From the NCBI RefSeq assembly GCF_028288225.1, contig NZ_JAQBOC010000008.1:1-64000 (forward strand): DNA of 64,000 bases, in the 5' to 3' direction. The stretch is from Mucilaginibacter sp. GTDB taxonomy: Bacteria; Bacteroidota; Bacteroidia; Sphingobacteriales; Sphingobacteriaceae. The number at the start of each line of letters is the position of its first letter. Position 1 is the stretch's first letter. Below the pieces are notes generated by a model. It was not told the origin of the DNA. It saw only the letters and a list, made by a program, of their open reading frames with translations, and searched no databases. The position numbers were made by a program, and so were the translations under genes. Shown here one piece after another: positions 36,838 to 46,162 of this stretch.

Positions 36838-38185
36838 CCGTTACGAATGGCGGCTGGTGCTGCGTGTAATATTAATGTTTATTACCCTTACCGTATCATC
36901 GGTACTTGTAATACAAGGCCCCATGCTGTTTTTGGTGATAACTGTACCACTTTGTGCATACCATATTCTCGACCTTATCCGCTTCCAGAAAAAAGCGCAG
37001 GATGAAGTGAGCCAGTTTGTTGAATCTATCCATTACCGCGATTTTTCACGCCATTTTGATGTACGAAAAGCGCCAAATGAGCTTAAACCGCTCCGTAAAG
37101 GTTTTAATGATATTAACACGACCTTTAAGCTAATCAGCCGTGAAAGGGAAACGCAATATCATTACCTGCAAAAAATTCTGGAACTGGTTGATACCGGCAT
37201 TATGTCGTACGAACAGGAAAGCGGCGAAACAGGGTGGATAAATGAGGCCTTTAAAAAATTGATAGGTGTCCCCTATCTCAAAACCGTCCATTCACTGGAA
37301 AAACGCGAGGAGGTTTTATACCACGAGATAATTAAGCTTAAACCAGGCGACAGTAAAATACTAACCATTACCCGCAATCAGCAACTGGTTAAAATATTAG
37401 TTACTGCCAGCGTAATGCGGAGTGAAGAGAAAATTTATAAGCTGATTGCGTTCCAAAACGTTAGCGAAGCCCTTGACGAAACAGAATCAAAGGCATGGCA
37501 AAAGCTTTTGAATGTAATGACGCACGAGATCATGAATTCTGTAGCGCCAATATCTTCACTGGCCGACACTCTTAAAAATCGTTTGCAAAGTCCGGAAATT
37601 GCTAACAGCCCTGTAAGCAGCCAACTGGAAGACCTGGAACTAGGGATTGATACCATTAAGCGGCGCAGCGAAGGACTGCTTAAATTTACAGAGAGTTATC
37701 GCAGCCTTAATAAAATCACCAAGCTTGATCTTACTAAAATATTGGTACGTAACCTATTCGAATCACTTAACAGGCTGATGCGACCAACATTGGAGAAGAA
37801 GCATATTGACATGGAAATAATTTTGCGCGATCCGGCCCTTGCTATTGAAGCTGACCTTAACCTGATTGAGCAGGTGCTTATAAACCTTTTGGTAAATGCC
37901 ATTGAGGCGGTGAAAGACAGGGAACATCCGCTATTAACCCTTTCAGCCGAGGTTTTAAATAATGGTAAAACGCTGGTAAAAGTTACAGATAACGGTTTAG
38001 GCATGCCTACCGAATTGCTTGATAAAATATTCATCCCATTTTTTAGTACCCGTAAAACAGGCAGCGGCATTGGATTAAGCTTATGTAAGCAAATTATGCT
38101 CTTGCATAAAGGAAATATCCAGGTACAATCAACAGATGGCTTAGGGTCATCATTTATACTGCAGTTTAGTCCGGCGAGCGTGTAA
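36827..38185 (+). CDS. Sensor histidine kinase (NtrY/NtrB-like)
   Basis: 452 aa. Two N-terminal membrane segments (about 10-29 and 32-52) with almost no periplasmic loop, so it probably senses within the membrane or cytosol. A PAS-like region (about 110-215) follows, then the H-box MTHEIMNSVAPISSL with His233 as phosphorylated residue. The HATPase domain has N-box NLLVNAIEAV, G1 DNGLGMP and G2 GSGIGLSL. It partners with the NtrC-type regulator whose 3' end it overlaps. The closest functional analogy is envelope-stress kinases beside Bacteroidota MacB-type exporters. Confidence 0.92.
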   Translation: MIFNRYEWRLVLRVILMFITLTVSSVLVIQGPMLFLVITVPLCAYHILDLIRFQKKAQDEVSQFVESIHYRDFSRHFDVRKAPNELKPLRKGFNDINTTFKLISRERETQYHYLQKILELVDTGIMSYEQESGETGWINEAFKKLIGVPYLKTVHSLEKREEVLYHEIIKLKPGDSKILTITRNQQLVKILVTASVMRSEEKIYKLIAFQNVSEALDETESKAWQKLLNVMTHEIMNSVAPISSLADTLKNRLQSPEIANSPVSSQLEDLELGIDTIKRRSEGLLKFTESYRSLNKITKLDLTKILVRNLFESLNRLMRPTLEKKHIDMEIILRDPALAIEADLNLIEQVLINLLVNAIEAVKDREHPLLTLSAEVLNNGKTLVKVTDNGLGMPTELLDKIFIPFFSTRKTGSGIGLSLCKQIMLLHKGNIQVQSTDGLGSSFILQFSPASV

Positions 38186-38290
38186 TGTGATAAGATCCGG
38201 GCTGGCTTTACGTCAATTATCACCATATTTCATAAAAGCAGACCTGGTTGTAAATTTAAGAAGTAGTGTTGTATTTATAATTTATAAAGG

Positions 38291-38832
38291 ATGCAATTAC
38301 CTAAAAAAAAGAGCATTTTTGCTATTTCAGGCAGCTTGCGGTCAGGTTCATCAAACCATTCTATTCTTAACTTTTTAAAGAAGCTGGCTCCATCTGATAT
38401 AGCTTTTACTATGATAGCTTAGCCCTTATTCCACCTTTCGACCCGGGGAATGATCACGATCGGGTGGCTGAACCTGTTTTTGAATTACGCAGCTTTATAA
38501 AAGATGCTGATGCAATCATCATTTGTACACCCGAATATGCCTATGGTGTACCCGGGCAGCTTAAAAATGCTTTGGACTGGACAGTATCAAGCGGATCCTT
38601 TTCAGGTAAACCAACCGCTTTAATTACGGCATCAACGGGCGGAGAAAATGCTCATCCGGCCTTAATAAAACTATTGGGCGCTATAGATGTAAATTTGTCG
38701 GAAAGCACCACATTGCTTATATCTTTCATCCGCTCAAAAATGGATCCTGCGGGAAATATCATTGATGCCGAAACAGAAAGAAAGTTAAAAGATCTTTTTG
38801 ATACTTTGTTACGGAGGATTGAGTTAACATAA
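38291..38832 (+). pseudogene. NADPH-dependent FMN reductase, frameshifted
   Basis: Frame 1 from ATG 38291 gives KSIFAISGSLRSGSSNHSIL, the flavodoxin-like phosphate-binding start of the family, and runs into a TAG about 43 codons later. The next frame carries on as YDSLALIPPFDPGNDHDRVA and then FIKDADAIIICTPEYAYGVP, the conserved flavin-site motif, to a stop at 38832. Both parts together give a normal length near 180 aa. One base is therefore missing, or two are extra, at about 38400-38415 (GCTTTTACTATGATAG). It could be a real inactivation or an error in the read. Confidence 0.8.
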
Positions 38833-38973
38833 GGAATTGAAATTAAACATTATTCAATAATAGGCTTCAATTTCAGTTTTCCTTCAAATTTCAATCTTAT
38901 TTTTATAGATAAGTACGCTAATTGGCGAAATTTTATGTTTGAGATACATAATTAAAATATTAATCCTAAAAAA

Positions 38974-40500
38974 ATGAAATTTATTCCCAGGATATTAGCA
39001 GGATGTCTTTTGTTTGTTTTATGTAGCAGTGCAAACAAAATTCCATTAAAAAACACACAGGCCTTTGTTAATAATTATGAAAATGTATTGGGCACCTCTC
39101 TCCAGATAAAGGTTTTTACTTCGTCTGCAACTGATGCTGCAACAGCTGAAACCAGGGCTATAAATGAAATAGACAGGTTGGATAAAATATTAAGCGGATA
39201 TAATCAACAAAGTGAATTTAGTAAATGGATGAAGGCCCCAGCTAAGCCAATTGTTGTTTCACCGGAATTATTTGCGGTATTAAACCTGTTTGATGAATGG
39301 CGTACACGCACTAACGGAGCGTTAGATGCATCAGTCGAAGTAATTGGAAAGTTATGGAAAGCTTCTGCCCGCCGCAACCAAATTCCAACAAAAGCAGAGA
39401 TAGAACAAGCGGTAACGTTAGTAAAACAAACGCATTACAAACTTGATGCTATTAACCATACTGCTGAAAGATTGGATAATGCACCCTTGATGCTCAATTC
39501 ATTTGCAAAAAGTTTTATAATCAATAAAGCTTGCGATGCAGCCCTGTCATCTGGAAATATAGACGCTATTGTATTAAACATTGGCGGTGATATTGTGATA
39601 AAAGGAGATCACAAAGAGCAGATACAAATTAGCGACCCAAAAGCTGATGCTGAAAATGATGCACCAATATCAACAGTGACGCTTGATGATAAAACAATTG
39701 CCACAAGCGGTAACTATAGGCGTGGAGAATTGATAAATGGTAAATGGTACTCACATATCGTTGATCCGCGTACAGGTATGCCAGCTGATAATGTGATCAG
39801 TTCTACAGTAGTTGCCTTCAATGCCACTGATGCGGGTGCACTTGCTACTGCTTTTAGTGTGCTTACTCCGCAGGAAAGTGCCAGGCTTGCGTCAACTATT
39901 CCCGGTGCTGAATATCTTATAATTACAAATAACGGACAGCGCATAGAAAGCAACGGGTGGAAGGGCATTGAAGTTCCTGTTGCAAGATCTATAACTGTAA
40001 ACTCCGAGATGCAGCAAAAAGGTAATACCTGGGATCCTAATAATGAATTGCTTATTAACCTTGAGCTTGCCCAAATAGAAGGCTTTAGGATTCACAGGCC
40101 TTATGTTGCTGTTTGGGTAGTTGATAAATTCAAAAAGCCTGTGCGCAATATTGCAATATGGTATAATAAGCCCCGTTATCTGGATGATATGCATGCCTGG
40201 TACAATACATATTACCAAACTTTTATGGATGCTAATAACAATATAAGCTCAACGTCAAGCGCTACCCGTTCACCCGGGAAATACACATTAAAATGGGATG
40301 GAAAGGATGATAATGGCAAACTTGTAAGTCGTGGAACTTATACTATCTATATTGAAGCTGCGCGTGAACACGGCACTTACCAACTGATGGAACAGAAAAT
40401 GGACTTTTCAGATACTTTCAAACAAATCATGCTAAAAGGCAATACCGAAATCGCATCAGCCTCATTAGATTATAGAAAAAAACCAAAAGATGCCCAATAA
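38974..40500 (+). CDS. ApbE-like FAD:protein FMN transferase fused to DUF2271
   Basis: 508 aa with an N-terminal signal-like segment (1-20). Residues about 35-335 are ApbE-like (flavin transferase that links FMN to Thr residues of extracytoplasmic proteins): NSFAKSF at about 175-181, NIGGD at about 202-206, His261 in HIVDPRTGMP and DAGALATAF for metal binding. Residues about 370-490 form a DUF2271 beta domain with WDGKDDNGK. The gene overlaps the next one by 11 nt, which points to a joint role in periplasmic flavinylation and transmembrane electron transfer. The fusion is encoded as one intact frame. Confidence 0.88.
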   Translation: MKFIPRILAGCLLFVLCSSANKIPLKNTQAFVNNYENVLGTSLQIKVFTSSATDAATAETRAINEIDRLDKILSGYNQQSEFSKWMKAPAKPIVVSPELFAVLNLFDEWRTRTNGALDASVEVIGKLWKASARRNQIPTKAEIEQAVTLVKQTHYKLDAINHTAERLDNAPLMLNSFAKSFIINKACDAALSSGNIDAIVLNIGGDIVIKGDHKEQIQISDPKADAENDAPISTVTLDDKTIATSGNYRRGELINGKWYSHIVDPRTGMPADNVISSTVVAFNATDAGALATAFSVLTPQESARLASTIPGAEYLIITNNGQRIESNGWKGIEVPVARSITVNSEMQQKGNTWDPNNELLINLELAQIEGFRIHRPYVAVWVVDKFKKPVRNIAIWYNKPRYLDDMHAWYNTYYQTFMDANNNISSTSSATRSPGKYTLKWDGKDDNGKLVSRGTYTIYIEAAREHGTYQLMEQKMDFSDTFKQIMLKGNTEIASASLDYRKKPKDAQ

Positions 40501-41149
40501 TAAGATCTCAGGTAATGGGTTACCAGGTAAGGCAAATACGGAAAAACACCCTAAATCGATATTGAAAAAGCGAACGGTTTCGCTATCCCGATGGCTGCAT
40601 ATTTACCTTTCAATGGTAAGTTTTATAATCGTGCTGTTTTTTGCTATAACGGGCTTTACCCTTAACCATGCTGATTGGTTTGGGAATAAACCCTTAATAA
40701 AAAAACATTCCGGAAAAATGAACTTAAAATGGGTTAAAACCAAAGATACGTCTGCCATCGACAAATTGAATATTGTTGAATTTTTACGCAAAACTAATGG
40801 GATAACAGGGAAAGTTAGCGACTTTAGAATTGATGATGGAGATGTTTCTGTTTCGTTTAACGGCCCCGGTTATGCAGCTGACACTTATATTGATCGTAAT
40901 ACTGGCGAATATAAAATTACCGAAACACGTTTTGGACTGGTAGCCATACTAAATGACTTACACAAAGGTCGTGATGCAGGAAAAAGTTGGGGTATTGTGA
41001 TAGATATTACCGCCATATTAATGACCATGATATCCCTCACAGGCATTATTATGCTGTGCTTTATGAAGAAAAAGCGATTTAAAGGCTTATTGTTATTTCT
41101 TCTTGGTTTAGCAATACTTTATACGGTGTATCATTTTTTAGTGAGTTAA
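40490..41149 (+). CDS. PepSY-associated membrane protein
   Basis: 219 aa. After a basic N-terminus, TM1 (about 37-60: IYLSMVSFIIVLFFAITGFT) is followed by LNHADWFG, a PepSY-like periplasmic part, LNDLHKGRDAG and two C-terminal helices (about 170-190 and 200-217). Conserved His residues in NHADW and DLHKG resemble haem ligands of PepSY electron-transfer proteins. The overlap with the ApbE-DUF2271 gene suggests that it carries electrons to, or is itself, the flavinylation target system. The target Thr motif is not obvious. Confidence 0.8.
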   Translation: MPNNKISGNGLPGKANTEKHPKSILKKRTVSLSRWLHIYLSMVSFIIVLFFAITGFTLNHADWFGNKPLIKKHSGKMNLKWVKTKDTSAIDKLNIVEFLRKTNGITGKVSDFRIDDGDVSVSFNGPGYAADTYIDRNTGEYKITETRFGLVAILNDLHKGRDAGKSWGIVIDITAILMTMISLTGIIMLCFMKKKRFKGLLLFLLGLAILYTVYHFLVS

Positions 41150-41278
41150 AAGCCAAAAACGAATAATATATTTTTTGAAAGATTTTATCTCTGCCAATTT
41201 GACAAATTACATTCTTTGGAACAGGCATTGATGTGTGGTGATGACACTAAAACATTAATTTTCATAACCAGATAAATT

Positions 41279-43162
41279 ATGCAAGAAAAAGGCACAATTT
41301 CGATCCATACCGAAAATATTTTCCCGATAATTAAGAAGTTCCTATACTCAGATACTGAGATATTTTTGCGGGAATTGGTATCAAATGCTATCGATGCTAC
41401 TCAAAAAATAAAACGCTTAAGTTCATTAGGGCAATATAACGGTGAGCTTGGCGATTTACGCGTTGAGGTTTCTTTTGATGAAAAGGCAAAAACCATTACC
41501 ATTTCTGATAACGGCTTGGGCATGACCGCCGAAGAGATAAAAAAATACATTAACCAGATAGCTTTCTCCGGAGCTACCGAGTTTGTAGAGAAGTTTAAGG
41601 AAGCAAAAGATGCCAACGAGATCATCGGTCGTTTTGGCCTGGGCTTTTACTCTGCTTTTATGGTAGCTGATAAAGTTGAAATTGAAACATTATCATACCA
41701 GGAAGGCGCTGAACCTGCACATTGGATCTGCGATGGCAGTACTGAATTTGAGATAAGCGAGGGTAGCCTGGCTGAAAGAGGTACCGAAATAACCCTGCAC
41801 ATCAATAAAGACTCGGAAGAGTTTTTAAGCAAGCACCGCTTACAGGAGATCCTTGACAAATATTGCAAGTTTTTACCTGTGCCTATCAAATTTGGCACAA
41901 ATACACAGCAAGAAGAAGATGGTGTTGACGAAGAAGGCAAGCCAAAATATAAATCAGTAGAAACTGATAATATTATTAATGATACTAACCCAATTTGGAC
42001 TAAAACCCCTGCTGAGCTAAAAGATGAGGATTACCTTAATTTTTACAAGCAGCTTTATCCGTTTTCGGAAGACCCATTGTTCTGGATCCATTTAAATGTT
42101 GATTATCCGTTTAATTTAACCGGTGTACTTTACTTCCCTAAACTTAAAAATGATTTTGAGATCCAGAAAAACAAGATCAAACTGTTCTCGCGCCAGGTAT
42201 TTATTACTGACGAGGTAAAAGACATTGTACCTGAGTTTTTAATGCTGCTGCATGGAGTTATTGATTCGCCGGACATTCCTTTGAATGTTTCCCGCAGCTT
42301 TTTACAGGCTGATAGCAGTGTTAAAAAGATAAACAGCTATATCACTAAAAAGGTAGCTGATAAATTGGCAGAACTATTTAAAACCGACCGTAAAGCCTTT
42401 GAAGAAAAGTGGACAGATATTGGCCTCTTTGTAAAATATGGTATGGTTAGCGAAGAGAAATTTTATGATAAGGCAAAAGACTTTGTTCTGCTAAGCAATA
42501 CTAAAAAGGAAAACTTTACTTTAAACGAGTATAAAGATAAAGTTGAACCTGAGCAAACAGATAAAGACGGTCAGCTGGTTTACATTTACACCAATGATCC
42601 GGCTAAACAGGATGCGTTCATACAGTCGGCCAATAAAAAGGGTTATGATATTTTGCTGATGAACTCGCCTATCGATAATCACTTTATCGGGCATTTAGAG
42701 CAAAAACTGGAGAAAACATCATTTAAACGCGTGGATGCTGATGTTGCAGATAAATTGATCAAAAAAGAAGATGCTTTGGATCATGTGCTTACTGCAGAAG
42801 AGGCTACAAAAGTTAAGGAGATCTTTGATAAAGCGATAAATAAGCCTGCCTACAAAGTTGAGCTGGAAAGCTTAAATCCGGATGAGTTGCCAGTAACCGT
42901 AACGATGGATGAGTTTATGCGCCGGATGAAAGAAATGGCTGCTATGGGCGGCGGCATGGGATTTTATGGCAGCATGCCTGATAATTACAAAGTAATAATT
43001 AACGGTAACCATAAATTAGTAAGCCGGATACTGCAGGAAGAAAACGAAGAAGTACAAACAGCACTTTCAAAACAAGCGTTTGACCTTGCTCTTTTATCTC
43101 AGGGATTACTGACCGGTGCCGAACTTACTGAATTTGTTAACCGCAGTGTTAACCTGATATAA
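41279..43162 (+). CDS. htpG: Chaperone HtpG (Hsp90)
   Basis: 627 aa, the usual length for HtpG. GHKL ATPase N-terminus: LRELVSNAIDA, DNGLGMTAEEI, GRFGLGFYSAF. The middle domain has FPFNLTGVLYFP-like text and the conserved catalytic-loop NVSRSFLQ. The C-terminal dimerisation domain carries a Met/Gly-rich stretch (MKEMAAMGGGMGFYG). The upstream region has AT-rich promoter-like DNA but no heat-shock element that I can name. An intrinsic terminator follows at 43185-43211. Confidence 0.97.
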   Translation: MQEKGTISIHTENIFPIIKKFLYSDTEIFLRELVSNAIDATQKIKRLSSLGQYNGELGDLRVEVSFDEKAKTITISDNGLGMTAEEIKKYINQIAFSGATEFVEKFKEAKDANEIIGRFGLGFYSAFMVADKVEIETLSYQEGAEPAHWICDGSTEFEISEGSLAERGTEITLHINKDSEEFLSKHRLQEILDKYCKFLPVPIKFGTNTQQEEDGVDEEGKPKYKSVETDNIINDTNPIWTKTPAELKDEDYLNFYKQLYPFSEDPLFWIHLNVDYPFNLTGVLYFPKLKNDFEIQKNKIKLFSRQVFITDEVKDIVPEFLMLLHGVIDSPDIPLNVSRSFLQADSSVKKINSYITKKVADKLAELFKTDRKAFEEKWTDIGLFVKYGMVSEEKFYDKAKDFVLLSNTKKENFTLNEYKDKVEPEQTDKDGQLVYIYTNDPAKQDAFIQSANKKGYDILLMNSPIDNHFIGHLEQKLEKTSFKRVDADVADKLIKKEDALDHVLTAEEATKVKEIFDKAINKPAYKVELESLNPDELPVTVTMDEFMRRMKEMAAMGGGMGFYGSMPDNYKVIINGNHKLVSRILQEENEEVQTALSKQAFDLALLSQGLLTGAELTEFVNRSVNLI

Positions 43163-43184
43163 TTTCTACTCAATAAAATAGTAA

Positions 43185-43211
43185 AGCTGCTCTGAATGAG
43201 CGGCTTTTTTA
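43185..43211 (+). terminator. Intrinsic terminator after htpG
   Basis: AGCTGCTC and GAGCGGCT form an 8-bp stem (one G-U pair) around TGAAT, followed by a run of six T. It lies 23 nt after the htpG stop. An open frame starting inside it (43196) is not used as the next gene's start. Confidence 0.8.
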
Positions 43212-43273
43212 TTTTATATAAACTTTTTATGTCGTATCTTAGACTAAGATATTTTTCGTTAAAATCATCAGCT

Positions 43274-43795
43274 ATGAAAAGTTTAATTAAGATATTTTTT
43301 ACAGTGGCAATTTTATCAGGCACTATAAATATTGTCAGCGCTCAAACCACAAAAAAAGAAAAACAGGCAACTAAGGCTGCCAAAATAAAAGAATTGCTTG
43401 ATGCCCATCATTATGTTTTTAAGGCAACTTATGTAATCCCGCAAAGAGGTAATTCAAAATCATTAGATTATGGTTATGATGTAATAGTTTCTAAAGATAC
43501 GGTAACGGCCTATTTGCCATATTATGGAAGGGTTACCGTTGCCCCTATTGATCCTACAGATGGTGGCGTTAAATTTACTTCAACAAACTTTGATTACACT
43601 ACAAAGCAGGCTAAAAATGGCAGCTATAATATCACTATAACTCCTAAAGATGCAGGCAACCAGGGTTCAAAAGACGTAAGATATTTAAGGGTGAATGTTT
43701 CAACCAACGGTTATGCTTCGTTACAAGTTCTCTGCAACAACCGCGATCCAATATCTTTTAACGGTGATATAGAAGAGCGAAAAGCAAAGAAGTAA
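43274..43795 (+). CDS. DUF4251 family protein
   Basis: 173 aa from ATG 43274, chosen because it gives a clean signal peptide (KSLIKIFFTVAILSG, cleavage near VSAQ), whereas the longer frame starts inside a terminator. After a Lys/Ala-rich linker the body has HHYVFKATYVIPQRGNSKSL, LPYYGRV and FNGDIEER, the pattern of Bacteroidota DUF4251 periplasmic proteins of unknown function. It stands alone between htpG and a minus-strand cluster. Confidence 0.85.
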   Translation: MKSLIKIFFTVAILSGTINIVSAQTTKKEKQATKAAKIKELLDAHHYVFKATYVIPQRGNSKSLDYGYDVIVSKDTVTAYLPYYGRVTVAPIDPTDGGVKFTSTNFDYTTKQAKNGSYNITITPKDAGNQGSKDVRYLRVNVSTNGYASLQVLCNNRDPISFNGDIEERKAKK

Positions 43796-43841
43796 TGGGA
43801 AAGTAACAGGTTGGTTGTAAGGGTTGTAAAAGTTAACTTAT

Positions 43842-44102
43842 TTATTGCGCTGCCTCAATATTGCTTTTAAGGTCGATAAGCCTTTTCTTTACATCGCCCT
43901 GCAATTTCACCCTTATAAATTTACTGAACAGGCTAAACGGAAACCTTAATTTATAAGAATACAGAAAAACAACTTCCGTACTCATCCCTTTTATTTCTTT
44001 AAAGTTTTAGGAGCCTAAAAAAGCCTCGAACATAAAAGGCCCTTTAGTCATTTTTATAGCAGCTGCCTTTAACCTGTTAAAGGTTACATATTCTGTAAAT
44101 CG
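43842..44102 (-). pseudogene. Decayed SRPBCC/START-like protein
   Basis: The minus strand reads EYVTFNRLKAAAIKMTKGPF, MFEAFLGS, a TAA stop at 44007-44009, then continues in frame as NFKEIKGMSTEVVFLYSYKL, RFPFSLFSKFIRVKLQGDVK to a stop at 43842. This resembles the C-terminal half of a small SRPBCC (polyketide cyclase-like) protein. The in-frame stop and the missing N-terminal half mark a dead gene. I am fairly sure of the coding relic, less of the family. Confidence 0.55.
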
Positions 44103-44174
44103 TTATAAGGATTAAAACAAACCAATTTACACTTTTAATAATTATAATGCCGCCCAACTAAGGCCGTATTATAA

Positions 44175-44372
44175 TTATTGAGATTCTTCATGTGAATGAT
44201 ATATCTTAAATATCTTTCCTTTAGGATATTTGTCTTTGTGAAAGTTAGTCATGTCCCGAAGCTTAAAATAATATCTTAAACGTTCACCATAGGAAAGACC
44301 TGCAAAAAATTGTCTTTGCTCTTCTTCATCTTCCTCAAAAGTGGTGTTTATTTTAATTCGTTTCATGATCAA
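44175..44372 (-). CDS. Small charged protein, unknown function
   Basis: 65 aa, with MKRIKINTTFEEDEEEQRQF at the start, then LSYGERLRYYFKLRDMTNF. It resembles short Bacteroidota proteins that often precede nucleotidyltransferase-type toxin genes, but no such partner follows here, so it may be an orphan. Starting at the internal Met (MKRIKI) would shorten it by two residues. It lies 22 nt downstream of bioB in the same direction. Confidence 0.6.
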   Translation of the reverse strand: MIMKRIKINTTFEEDEEEQRQFFAGLSYGERLRYYFKLRDMTNFHKDKYPKGKIFKIYHSHEESQ

Positions 44373-44394
44373 ATATAATGTAGAGATATAATAG

Positions 44395-45423
44395 TTACAC
44401 CTCTACACTTAATATTTTACTTTCTACAACTTCTTTAATCTCAGCAACATTACTTGGTCTTCCGTTCTTAAAAGCCTTCCTTGGCTTCAATCCCAGTAAG
44501 TCAAACATGGCCATATCAGTATCAAATGATGGATTTGGTGTGGTTAACAGCTTCTCTCCTGCAAAAATAGAGTTAGCACCTGCCATAAAACAAAAGGCCT
44601 GCTCAACCAAACTCATCTCTGTGCGGCCTGCTGAAAGGCGTACCACAGTTTTTGGCATAATTATGCGGGTTGTGGCTATCATGCGTACCATATCCCAAAC
44701 AGATACCCTTGGCTGATCCGCCAGCGGCGTTCCCTGTACCGGTACCAAAGCATTAATAGGTACCGACTCCGGATGTTTGGGTAAAGTTGAAAGGGTTTTA
44801 AGCATTGAGATGCGGTCTTCAATAGTTTCGCCTAAGCCTATAATACCACCGCTGCAAACTGTTATCTTAGCTTTACGTACATGTTCCAGGGTCTTTAACC
44901 GATCATCATAAGTACGTGTGGTAATAATGCGTTTATAATCATCTTCTGATGTATCAAGGTTATGGTTATAAGCATACAGGCCCGCGTCGGCCAAACGTTG
45001 GGCCTGGGCCTCGGTAAGCATGCCTAGCGTACAGCAAACTTCCATATCCAGCTCGTTTACAGCCTTAACCATGTCAATCACCTTATCAAAATCACGGTTA
45101 TCACGTACCTCGCGCCATGCAGCGCCCATGCATAACCTTGATGCGCCACCGTCTTTAGCCTTTTGGGCTACAGCTACAACCTCTTCCTTAGGCATTATAG
45201 CATGCACATCAACACCCGTATTATAGCGGGCGGCCTGCGGGCAATAAGCACAATCTTCAGGGCACCCCCCGGTTTTTATAGATATCAGGGAGCTGATCTG
45301 TACTTCTGAATAGTCTTTATTTTCACGATGCACAGAAGCAGCTTCGTAAACCAGGTCTAACAAGGGCCTGTGATATATTTCAGCAATCTCTTCTTTTGTC
45401 CAATTGTATCTTACTTCGGTCAT
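44395..45423 (-). CDS. bioB: Biotin synthase
   Basis: 342 aa radical-SAM enzyme that inserts sulfur into dethiobiotin. The cluster motif is CPEDCAYC, followed by PQAARY. Also present are [27 protein letters not shown] and SAGRTEM, the last near the second Fe-S site. I set the start at ATG 45423 ([13 protein letters not shown]); the frame is open for 16 more codons upstream but that part is not BioB-like. It follows the toxin-antitoxin pair by 25 nt on the same strand, with no other biotin genes nearby. Confidence 0.95.
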   Translation of the reverse strand: MTEVRYNWTKEEIAEIYHRPLLDLVYEAASVHRENKDYSEVQISSLISIKTGGCPEDCAYCPQAARYNTGVDVHAIMPKEEVVAVAQKAKDGGASRLCMGAAWREVRDNRDFDKVIDMVKAVNELDMEVCCTLGMLTEAQAQRLADAGLYAYNHNLDTSEDDYKRIITTRTYDDRLKTLEHVRKAKITVCSGGIIGLGETIEDRISMLKTLSTLPKHPESVPINALVPVQGTPLADQPRVSVWDMVRMIATTRIIMPKTVVRLSAGRTEMSLVEQAFCFMAGANSIFAGEKLLTTPNPSFDTDMAMFDLLGLKPRKAFKNGRPSNVAEIKEVVESKILSVEV

Positions 45424-45448
45424 TATTTTATAATTTATTATATAAGGG

Positions 45449-45776
45449 CTAATTATCCAAAAGGCCTTCAACCTCTTGTTTTAATAGTGGTAAATGGTTA
45501 ATAATGATATTCCAGATCTGTTCCGGCTGTATTTCATCATAACCATGGATTATTTTATTCCTGGTATCAACCATTCTGCGTGCACTCGTAATTTTTATTT
45601 CAGGATCTATTTTGAGCAAACAGTTTACAGCTTCTCCAATAATTTCAAGATTTCTTTCTATTGCTTGTTGAAGCATCATATTCTGTCTGAAGCTTTCAAA
45701 TATTACCAATAGAGGCTTCAATCTTCTCTAAAGCGATTTGTATATCAAAAAGATATTTCTTTTCTTCACGCAGCAT
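45449..45776 (-). pseudogene. hepT: HepT (HEPN/DUF86) toxin, frameshifted
   Basis: The gene starts at ATG 45776, overlapping the mntA stop by 11 nt (translational coupling). Frame 1 reads MLREEKKYLFDIQIALEKIE, ASIGNI, then TGA. Dropping one T of the ATTT run (45698-45700, AAA on plus) restores ESFRQNMMLQQAIERNLEII and the whole HEPN domain with the RNase motif RNKIIH (Rx4H). An in-frame start in the second frame would give only 90 aa lacking the first helix. HepT is the RNase toxin of type VII MntA-HepT systems, so this copy may be inactive, unless the T-run is slippery or misread. Confidence 0.75.
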
Positions 45777-46077
45777 AGATCAATCGTTTTTTCTCATTTA
45801 TCTCTTCAATAAAATAAGGATTTTTTAAAGAGTTTTCTATAACTAAATCGATCTCCCTGTTAAAAACAGCTCTTAATGAATCATGTAAATCCCACCAGAT
45901 CTCGCCTCTTTCCAAAGGCTCTAATCCGTCTTCAAAATTGATAAGTAAATCAATATCACTTTCGTCATCAAAATTATCACTCACAACAGATCCGAAGGCA
46001 AAGGCGCTTTTTATTTTGTGATCCTTGAACAACTTTGTCACCTGTGGCAATTTCGATTGTAATGTTGCGTGTAACAT
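45766..46077 (-). CDS. mntA: MntA-type minimal nucleotidyltransferase antitoxin
   Basis: 103 aa. FGSVVSDNFDDESDIDLLI matches the GSx10DxD motif of the minimal nucleotidyltransferases, with a third Asp in REIDLVIE. In studied type VII pairs, MntA neutralises HepT by adding AMP to a Tyr near its RNase motif; HepT here has such a Tyr (IIHGYD). The active-site residues look complete, although the partner toxin is frameshifted. Confidence 0.88.
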   Translation of the reverse strand: MLHATLQSKLPQVTKLFKDHKIKSAFAFGSVVSDNFDDESDIDLLINFEDGLEPLERGEIWWDLHDSLRAVFNREIDLVIENSLKNPYFIEEINEKKRLIYAA

Positions 46078-46162
46078 ATATTAAATCTACTTAAATTTAT
46101 TAAGCTCTTTATTTTTCAATAAGGTCAAATTTACAATAAAGCCTTTGTTTCTTATTAATGTA

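Noticed and set aside
43196..43273. Earlier start for the DUF4251 protein
   Set aside because: It begins inside the htpG terminator; ATG 43274 gives a proper signal peptide.
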